Part shown: one piece after another, positions 6,058-11,604 of the stretch
Layout of the letters: every line of letters begins with the position of its first letter
Numbering within the stretch: the stretch's first letter is position 1
Assembly: GCA_948794795.1 (NCBI GenBank)
Contig: CAQGLR010000068.1
Coordinates: 1 to 11,604 of the forward strand
DNA: 11,604 bases
Reading direction: 5' to 3'
Origin: an uncultured Lachnospiraceae bacterium
Lineage (GTDB): Bacteria > Bacillota > Clostridia > Lachnospirales > Lachnospiraceae
Program-made: the position numbers and the translations under genes
The notes under the pieces: generated by a model
What the model saw: the letters and a program-made list of their open reading frames with translations, nothing else
What the model was told of the DNA's origin: nothing
The model's database searches: none

Positions 6058-7629
6058 ATGGCAGTCACAATTTTTGCAGCAATAGATGTTGGTTCACATG
6101 AAACAACACTGCGTATATATGAAGTTTCTAAAAAGTATGGCGTGCACGAAATAGAATCTGTACACCACACTGCACGGCTTGGGCTCGAAACATATTCCAC
6201 ACAGCATATAAGCTATCACACTATAGATAAGCTTTGTAATATTCTAAATGGCTTTTCCGGCAAAATGAAAGAATATGCTATTACTGACTATATGATTACT
6301 GCTACAAGCGCCCTGCGTGAAGCAGACAATAATTTAATCGTACTTGACCAGGTAAAACAGCGTACAGGATTTCTTATTAAAATCCTAAGCAATCCTGAAC
6401 AAAGATATCTTTGTTACAAATCAATAGCACTTAAAGAAAATTCATTCCATAAACTTATCCAGAAAGGAACCCTGCTTGTAGATGTTGGAGGCGGAAGCAT
6501 CCAGCTCTCACTTTTTGATAAAAATGTGCTTGTAATTACCCAGAACATAATGATTGGTTCTTTAAGGATAAATGAAGTTTTACAGGATATGAAATCACAG
6601 ACCGACAATTACCAGAACCTTGTTTATGAATATATTTCAAATGACCTGCACAATTTTGTATCACTTTATATTCCAGACCACAAGGTTAAAAATATAATTG
6701 CCGTAGGAAACCAGCTGCAGAGCTTTGTTAAATACCTTAGTGTGCATAATTTTGGAAACCTGCAGCCTGTTGATGCCAAAGGAAAAAAGAAAGACTCTAT
6801 TAACAGGCAGGAATATGAAGAATTTTACCAGTCCATAACTTCCCAGAGCCCAGAAGAACTTTCTAAAGAACTTAATACACCTGTTGACAGGACAACACTG
6901 CTGCTCCCTATTGCAATGATTTTCCATAATATATTTGAGGAAACCAAAGCAGAACAAATCTGGCTTTCAGGCATTAACTTATGTGATGGCATGGCAGCCG
7001 ATTTTGCAGAGCGTAAAGAAAAAATAACACCTGCACACAATTTCACTGAAAGTATGATATCAACTTCAAGAAATATTGCAAGACGGTATAAATGCGAAGA
7101 TGACCATAATAATAATGTAGAAGATATTTCCCTTAAAATATTTGATGCATTAAAGAAACAAAACCACCTTACAAAACGTGACAGGCTTATATTACAGATA
7201 TCTGCTATACTTAACAGCTGCGGGCAGTTTATTAACTTAAATGATGTTGGGGAGAACTCATATAAAATTATTATGTCTACAGAAATAATAGGCATATCAC
7301 AAAGAGAACGCACAATGGTTGCAAATATTGTAAGGTATCCTAATGAAAACTTTCCAAGCTATGCTGGTATAAGTGATTCATTTAGCAGTGAAGACTATAT
7401 AAAGGCTGCTAAGTTAAATGCAATACTAAGGCTTGCTATTTCAATGGATAAAAGCCACCGCCAGAAATTCCGGAATATTACAGCAGAACTGCATGACGAT
7501 AAGCTTATAATAACTGGCAGGACACTTTATGATATTACACTTGAACAGGGCATATTCAGGAAATGTTCAGATTTCTTTGAAGAAGTATATGGTATAATAC
7601 CTGTGCTTAAACAAAAAAAACAGTTTTAA
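6058..7629 (+). CDS. ppx: Ppx/GppA-family exopolyphosphatase (or pppGpp phosphohydrolase-like protein)
   Basis: ASKHA-fold phosphatase that removes terminal phosphate from polyphosphate, cytoplasmic, 523 residues. The N-terminal phosphate loop is AAIDVGSHETTLRI (7-20), where the usual GSN is GSH. TSALREA (83-89) and SNPEQRYLCY (111-120) follow; the latter corresponds to the SGxEEAxLxY segment that carries a catalytic Glu. VDVGGGSIQL (141-150) is the second phosphate-binding loop, normally GGGSTE, so its Glu is replaced by Gln149. The C-terminal part from about 330 is the degenerate HD-type domain: DDHNNNVEDISLKIFD (348-363) keeps one His, but the expected LHD is LNS (385-387). GGAGG lies 7 nt before the ATG. 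Ppk1 follows after 41 nt, so the pair is probably one operon. The context supports polyphosphate rather than pppGpp. Activity is uncertain because of the altered residues. Confidence 0.87.
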   Translation: MAVTIFAAIDVGSHETTLRIYEVSKKYGVHEIESVHHTARLGLETYSTQHISYHTIDKLCNILNGFSGKMKEYAITDYMITATSALREADNNLIVLDQVKQRTGFLIKILSNPEQRYLCYKSIALKENSFHKLIQKGTLLVDVGGGSIQLSLFDKNVLVITQNIMIGSLRINEVLQDMKSQTDNYQNLVYEYISNDLHNFVSLYIPDHKVKNIIAVGNQLQSFVKYLSVHNFGNLQPVDAKGKKKDSINRQEYEEFYQSITSQSPEELSKELNTPVDRTTLLLPIAMIFHNIFEETKAEQIWLSGINLCDGMAADFAERKEKITPAHNFTESMISTSRNIARRYKCEDDHNNNVEDISLKIFDALKKQNHLTKRDRLILQISAILNSCGQFINLNDVGENSYKIIMSTEIIGISQRERTMVANIVRYPNENFPSYAGISDSFSSEDYIKAAKLNAILRLAISMDKSHRQKFRNITAELHDDKLIITGRTLYDITLEQGIFRKCSDFFEEVYGIIPVLKQKKQF

Positions 7630-7670
7630 CATGTCCCTGGTAAAAATAAATTTCAGAATGGAGGATTTAT

Positions 7671-9893
7671 ATGGCAGAAAAAAGTAATTATCTTAAACCT
7701 GAATATTTCTATAACCGTGAATTAAGCTGGATTTCATTTAACTACAGGGTGCTTAGCGAAGCACAGGATAAAGAACGCCCTCTTTTTGACAGAATGAGCT
7801 TTCTTGCGATTACAGCTTCAAACCTTGATGAGTTTTTTATGATACGTGTTGCATCACTTAAAGATATGGTACAAGTAAACTATACAAAAAAAGATATTGC
7901 TGGCATGACACCTGCAGAACAGCTTGCAGCAATTAGTGGAAAAACACACCAGCTTGTTAAAGACCAGTATAATATATATAATTATGAAGTTATACCCAAT
8001 CTTGTTAATAATGGTTTAAAAATTATTTCTTATTATGAAGATTTAAATGAAGAACAGTCAAAGTATGTAGATGAATTCTTCCAGTCAGAAGTATTTCCTG
8101 TACTTACACCAATGGCTGTGGATTCGTCAAGGCCTTTTCCGCTTATACGTAATAAAACATTAAATATAGGTGCTGTTATTAAAATAAAACCTGGCAATGA
8201 CACAGGCGAAAATACACAGTTCCGTGAATTATATATGTCACATTACAATAAAAAGAAACATGGTGATGACACAGATAATATTGATTTTGCAACTGTACAG
8301 GTCCCTTCCGTCCTTCCACGTTTTGTAGAAATACCTTCAAGTACTGGTATACAGAAAACTTTTATACTTCTGGAACAGATTATTGAAAAAAACATTGAAA
8401 AGCTTTTTATTAACTATGAAGTTCTTTCAGCATTTCCTTACAGGATTATGAGAAATGCAGACCTTGATATTGAAGAGGATGAAGCAGCAGACCTTCTTAT
8501 GGAGATAGAAAGGCAGCTTAAAAAGCGCCAGTGGGGGCAGGCTATACGCCTTGAAGTTGAAGATGGCATTGATAAACGCCTGCTTAAAACACTTAAGAAC
8601 GAACTCCAGGTAAATGAAGAGGATATATTTAAAATTAACGGCCCGCTTGACCTTACCTTCCTTTCAAAGTTTGATAAAATTGAAGGATTTGAAAACCTGC
8701 GTAAAAAGAATTATACACCACAGCCTGCCAAATACCTTAAAGGCAGCGGAAACCTTTTTGAACAGATACGTGAACATGATATACTTCTGCACCATCCATA
8801 TGAAACATTTGAACCTGTAGTTAATTTTGTACGCCAGGCAGCTAAAGACCCTGATGTACTTGCAATTAAACAGACTCTTTACCGTGTAAGCAGCAATTCC
8901 CCAATTATAGCTTCCCTTGCTGCTGCTGCTGAAAATGGCAAACAGGTAACTGTACTTGTAGAATTAAAAGCGAGGTTTGATGAAGAAAATAATATTATAT
9001 GGGCAAGAAAGCTTGAACAGGCAGGCTGTCATGTAATATACGGGCTTGTCGGGTTAAAAACACACAGCAAAATTACCCTTGTAGTCCGTAAAGAAGAAGA
9101 TGGGATAAGGCGTTATGTACATCTTGGAACAGGCAATTATAATGACAGTACAGCTAAAATATATACTGATATGGGGCTTCTTACATGCCAGAAAGCAATA
9201 GGCTCAGATGCTACTGCTGTATTTAATATGCTTTCAGGATATTCTGAACCTGCTGTATGGAATAAGCTTGCAATAGCCCCTATATGGCTGCGTGACCGTT
9301 TTATATCACTTATAAAACGTGAAACAGAGTTTGCAAAAGAAGGCAAAAAAGCATTTATTAAAGCAAAAATGAACTCCCTTTGTGACCAGGGTATAATTGC
9401 AGCACTTTATGAAGCTTCTGCTGCAGGTGTAAAAACTGACCTTGTAGTACGTGGAATATGCTGCCTTAAAACAGATATGCCTGGCATAAGTGAAAATATC
9501 ACTGTCCGCTCAATAGTTGGCAATTTCCTTGAACACAGCCGTATATTTTATTTCCACAACAATGGTTTTGAAGAAGTATTTATGGGAAGTGCTGACTGGA
9601 TGCCACGTAATCTTGATAAACGTGTAGAAATACTTTTTCCTGTAGAGGATGAAGAATTAAAACAAGAAGTAATCCATATACTTGATATACAGCTGACAGA
9701 TAATACAAAAGCAAGGATTATGCAGCCTGACGGAAGCTATATTATCCCAAATACTGCACCTGGTACACAGAAAATATGTGCACAGGAATATTTCTGCAAA
9801 GAAGCTGTTAAAGCATCAAATAAGGAAAAGAAAAAACAAAATAATGTTACCCCATGTTTTGAACCACTGACTGGTGAACCAGAAGAAAATTAA
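7671..9893 (+). CDS. ppk1: Polyphosphate kinase 1
   Basis: Reversibly transfers the terminal phosphate of ATP to growing polyphosphate chains through a phosphohistidine. The 740 residues are slightly longer than the typical 690-720. N domain: YFYNRELSWISFNYRVL (12-28) and SNLDEFFMIRVASL (50-63) provide the adenine-binding region. Head domain: about 120-325. First phospholipase-D-like catalytic domain: IKQTLYRV (399-406), ELKARFDEENN (431-441) and GLKTHSK (461-467), with His465 the predicted phosphorylated residue (His435 in E. coli), then HLGTGNYND (484-492). Second catalytic domain: VVRGICCLK (592-600), EHSRIFYF (621-628, second active-site His622) and GSADWMPRNL (639-648). All key residues are present, so it should be active. 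The last 35 or so residues form a polar, lysine/glutamate-rich tail. GGAGG is 6 nt before the ATG. It is second in the operon with ppx. Confidence 0.97.
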   Translation: MAEKSNYLKPEYFYNRELSWISFNYRVLSEAQDKERPLFDRMSFLAITASNLDEFFMIRVASLKDMVQVNYTKKDIAGMTPAEQLAAISGKTHQLVKDQYNIYNYEVIPNLVNNGLKIISYYEDLNEEQSKYVDEFFQSEVFPVLTPMAVDSSRPFPLIRNKTLNIGAVIKIKPGNDTGENTQFRELYMSHYNKKKHGDDTDNIDFATVQVPSVLPRFVEIPSSTGIQKTFILLEQIIEKNIEKLFINYEVLSAFPYRIMRNADLDIEEDEAADLLMEIERQLKKRQWGQAIRLEVEDGIDKRLLKTLKNELQVNEEDIFKINGPLDLTFLSKFDKIEGFENLRKKNYTPQPAKYLKGSGNLFEQIREHDILLHHPYETFEPVVNFVRQAAKDPDVLAIKQTLYRVSSNSPIIASLAAAAENGKQVTVLVELKARFDEENNIIWARKLEQAGCHVIYGLVGLKTHSKITLVVRKEEDGIRRYVHLGTGNYNDSTAKIYTDMGLLTCQKAIGSDATAVFNMLSGYSEPAVWNKLAIAPIWLRDRFISLIKRETEFAKEGKKAFIKAKMNSLCDQGIIAALYEASAAGVKTDLVVRGICCLKTDMPGISENITVRSIVGNFLEHSRIFYFHNNGFEEVFMGSADWMPRNLDKRVEILFPVEDEELKQEVIHILDIQLTDNTKARIMQPDGSYIIPNTAPGTQKICAQEYFCKEAVKASNKEKKKQNNVTPCFEPLTGEPEEN

Positions 9894-9898
9894 ACTAC

Positions 9899-9941
9899 AA
9901 CTTATTACTATTTATGGACATACCATCTATAGTAATAAGTT
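9899..9941 (+). terminator. 12-bp perfect inverted repeat just after ppk1
   Basis: AACTTATTACTA (9899-9910) is the exact reverse complement of TAGTAATAAGTT (9930-9941). The 19-nt loop can form an inner stem ATGG/CCAT (9914-9917/9923-9926). The left arm begins 6 nt after the ppk1 stop. There is no proper T-run on the plus strand, so it may be a 3' stability hairpin or processing site rather than a classic intrinsic terminator. Confidence 0.5.
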
Positions 9942-9974
9942 ATCCATTCCATAAAAGCAAAATCCATTCCAGCC

Positions 9975-10039
9975 TGATATAATAAAATAAAAGCCAGGTA
10001 CCATACAATATATGTAATACCTGGCTGTTTATTATATCA
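9975..10039 (-). terminator. Composite stem terminator of the HipA-like kinase operon (probably bidirectional)
   Basis: Inner stem: AGCCAGGTA (9992-10000... left arm 9992-10000) pairs with TACCTGGCT (10018-10026) over 9 bp. An outer 12-bp stem, TGATATAATAAA (9975-9986) with TTTATTATATCA (10028-10039), lies around it. Read on the minus strand, the inner hairpin is followed by TTTTATTTTATT, a good intrinsic terminator for the kinase gene. The plus-strand tail GTTTATTATA is weaker. The outer arm contains the kinase stop codon (10037-10039). Confidence 0.78.
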
Positions 10040-11134
10040 CAATAAATCATTCACCCTGCTCATCATGCCATCATACTCTTTTTGTGTTTTATATTTTAAA
10101 AATACTCCTTTAAAATTCTGTGATTCAAGAAAACTTTTTGCCTGTAACAGCCTTGAATATACAAACTGGTACTGCTGGCTATACTTTAACCTTATCATCG
10201 ATAAAGTTTTCTTAAATGTCAGTCCTGATGGAAAATAAAATCCTTCAACGGATTTTCCCTTAAAACAAAAATCATGGTCAAAAACTGGATATAGTGATAC
10301 AAATTTACCATTCTGGGATAAGAGCCCATAGTTATCACGGTTCCTGTCAATATTTAAAGTAATATAATCAAACAATTGCATTTTAATAAAATTTATAGCA
10401 TCCACCCCAATAAAAGCATTATAAGTCATGCTTTCAGAATTCATTTTGGACTCACCATAATACTCCATAACATCCCTGCATGGTATCATTTCCCTTGTTT
10501 CAGATGTTGTTATCTGGCACACTGAACAGTCTTGTCCAAACCTTTTTATATATTTATAAATTGCACAATCAAGTCCTAAAGCATATGCTATATATGGTGA
10601 AATTACTTCTGATGCAATTTCTTTGTAGGACTCACTTTTTAAAAGATATATATTGCCATCTTCCCTCATATAACATTTTGCCCTTGTCCCTTTATTAGTA
10701 AGTTCACCTGTATAAAGCTGGTCATTAATTATATTTTCAACTGTAATATTATCCATATCACCTGTCAGTGCAACTTTGCCTACAGGAATTGAAAATTCAT
10801 TATTATAAAGGTTAATTGTTTCCCATGTTTCATTAGAATCTGCTGCACATATCCAGTAATTGTCACGGAAACTTAATGCCCTGCTCATAATGCATATATT
10901 TACATCACTCTGGTCACAGATGCCACAAGCAGTCAGTATTTCTTTACAATATTCCCTGTTCATCATTAACAGCCTGCTTGAACAGAATACCCTTATCATA
11001 TCATAAGTATGCTCCCTGTTAGCTATAGAGAGAGGCAGCATCCTTGGATTTATTACCTTTAAAGACTTTGTTTCTATATTAAAAACTAACACAACGGAAT
11101 CCTTATATTTTAAATAAAAATCTTTACAAAGCAT
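10037..11134 (-). CDS. HipA-like Ser/Thr kinase domain protein
   Basis: Predicted protein kinase related to the toxin HipA, 365 residues, cytoplasmic. The C-terminal kinase region (about 135-365) has a likely ATP-binding Lys166 in NIYLLKSES and Glu176 in SEVISPYIAYALGLD. The catalytic loop is DYITLNIDRNRDNYGLL (256-272): Asp263 and Asn268 match the DxHxxN core of HipA, with Asn265 in place of the His. The metal-binding Asp286 is in PVFDHDF. All residues needed for catalysis appear present. The N-terminal 130 residues do not look like the usual HipA N-domain; they contain SSRLLMMNREYCKEIL (52-67) and LSFRDNYWI (87-95), a pattern I associate with HipA-like proteins of clostridia. The gene starts 13 nt after a small acidic ORF, and its AGAGG site abuts that stop codon, suggesting translational coupling. 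No HTH antitoxin is nearby. The kinase call is good; toxin function is inferred. Confidence 0.75.
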   Translation of the reverse strand: MLCKDFYLKYKDSVVLVFNIETKSLKVINPRMLPLSIANREHTYDMIRVFCSSRLLMMNREYCKEILTACGICDQSDVNICIMSRALSFRDNYWICAADSNETWETINLYNNEFSIPVGKVALTGDMDNITVENIINDQLYTGELTNKGTRAKCYMREDGNIYLLKSESYKEIASEVISPYIAYALGLDCAIYKYIKRFGQDCSVCQITTSETREMIPCRDVMEYYGESKMNSESMTYNAFIGVDAINFIKMQLFDYITLNIDRNRDNYGLLSQNGKFVSLYPVFDHDFCFKGKSVEGFYFPSGLTFKKTLSMIRLKYSQQYQFVYSRLLQAKSFLESQNFKGVFLKYKTQKEYDGMMSRVNDLL

Positions 11135-11147
11135 TATAACTACCTCT

Positions 11148-11435
11148 TTAATCTATATTGTGCAATTCTTTGTACAACTGCCAGTTATCAAAAGCATCTT
11201 CATCAGATATTCCATTTATCTCCGCATTTACCACAGAAATAATATATTCTAACATTTCATCCCTGGCTCTCATCCTGGCATTTTCCCTTATAAGAGGGCT
11301 GTTTTGCGCTGCCATGTCAAAATCAAGAAATTCTGGACTTTTTAAACTGTCTTCAATATCTTCTGCTGGCATTTTTAATAATTTATCCAAATCTTCTTGT
11401 GGTTTATTTTTAAATTGGGCAAAAATATCCTCCAT
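11148..11435 (-). CDS. Small acidic protein of unknown function, upstream partner of the HipA-like kinase
   Basis: I do not recognise this 95-residue protein. It is strongly acidic (about 23 Asp/Glu against 10 Lys/Arg), has no membrane segment or signal peptide, and is predicted to be mostly helical, with alternating charged and hydrophobic residues. The segment LIRENARMRARDEMLEY (about 48-64) is the only basic patch, and no helix-turn-helix is evident. The start is well supported: GGAGG (minus strand, 11441-11445) lies 5 nt before the ATG, and a near-consensus promoter lies about 60 bp upstream. It ends 13 nt before the kinase gene, so the two are co-transcribed. Possible roles are an antitoxin-like inhibitor, a kinase substrate or an unrelated adaptor; the sequence does not decide. 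Confidence 0.75.
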   Translation of the reverse strand: MEDIFAQFKNKPQEDLDKLLKMPAEDIEDSLKSPEFLDFDMAAQNSPLIRENARMRARDEMLEYIISVVNAEINGISDEDAFDNWQLYKELHNID

Positions 11436-11491
11436 ATAGTTCCTCCAGCTAATTTCATTACATACCTGGCCTGGTTACGGCTTGGATTTCC

Positions 11492-11519
11492 ATTATACCA
11501 GATTTTACATTTTTTTCAA
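11492..11519 (-). promoter_or_regulatory. Strong extended -10 promoter of the small-protein/HipA-like operon
   Basis: On the minus strand, TTGAAA (-35, 11514-11519) and a perfect TATAAT (-10, 11492-11497) are 16 bp apart. TGG directly before the -10 gives the extended TGnTATAAT form. Transcription would start near 11485, leaving a leader of about 50 nt. This is the best match to the sigma-A consensus in the window. Confidence 0.8.
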
Positions 11520-11577
11520 GACATATAATTTTTTTGACAAGTCCGTTTCATAAATTCGTTACTGTTCACAGGTCAGC

Positions 11578-11604
11578 TTGACATGAAGAAACCGATGGTT
11601 TAGA
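11578..11604 (+). promoter_or_regulatory. Possible outward promoter cut by the window edge
   Basis: A perfect -35 box TTGACA (11578-11583) is followed after 17 bp by TAGA at the last four bases, which could be the start of a -10 box. A small hairpin AAACC-GAT-GGTTT (11589-11601) overlaps the spacer. The decisive bases lie outside the window. Confidence 0.25.

Noticed and set aside
6825..7313. 162-codon minus-strand open frame inside ppx
   Set aside because: Antisense to a conserved domain, with no ribosome site and no recognisable motif.
9942..9970. Two copies of ATCCATTCC as a start of a CRISPR or tandem array
   Set aside because: Only two 9-bp units with an 11-bp gap, no third copy and no cas genes.
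11158..11439. 93-codon plus-strand frame opposite the small acidic protein
   Set aside because: The minus-strand frame has a strong promoter, ribosome site and operon spacing; this one is serine-rich antisense sequence with none of these.

Overview
The window is AT-rich bacterial DNA with strong GGAGG-type ribosome binding sites, consensus sigma-A-type promoters and heavy use of ATA, AGA/AGG and other A/T-ending codons. Together with the protein types this suggests a low-GC Firmicute, most likely a gut-type clostridium (Lachnospiraceae-like). That placement is inference from style, not from a marker gene.

Layout, left to right. (1) About 320 bp of AT-rich non-coding DNA, possibly beginning at an insertion-sequence end, leads into a promoter, a long leader hairpin and a MATE-family efflux transporter (+). 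(2) A short, divergent member of the undecaprenyl-diphosphate-synthase (cis-prenyltransferase) family (+) is preceded by a 10-bp perfect inverted repeat and followed by about 120 bp of unexplained sequence. (3) A bidirectional terminator separates it from a convergent two-gene operon (-) encoding a Gfo/Idh/MocA oxidoreductase, with a dihydrodiol/xylose-dehydrogenase-like active site, and a compact GH31 alpha-glycosidase. (4) A divergent intergenic region leads to a polyphosphate operon (+): a Ppx/GppA-family protein followed by polyphosphate kinase Ppk1. (5) A double-hairpin region separates this from a second minus-strand operon: a small acidic protein of unknown function and a HipA-like kinase, driven by a near-consensus extended -10 promoter. 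The right edge holds a possible outward-facing promoter cut by the window end.

How the genes work together. Ppk1 makes polyphosphate from ATP and a Ppx-type enzyme degrades or senses it, so genes 4 and 5 form one functional unit. The GH31 and oxidoreductase genes are probably co-transcribed and would act in sequence on an alpha-linked sugar, plausibly a xyloside, after import by a transporter that is not in this window. The HipA-like kinase with its acidic upstream partner resembles a toxin-antitoxin-style pair but has no DNA-binding antitoxin gene in view. This pair is the part of the window most likely to hide something poorly described. The other main oddities are active-site substitutions in the Ppx and cis-prenyltransferase homologues. 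I saw no CRISPR array, tRNA, rRNA or intact transposase.
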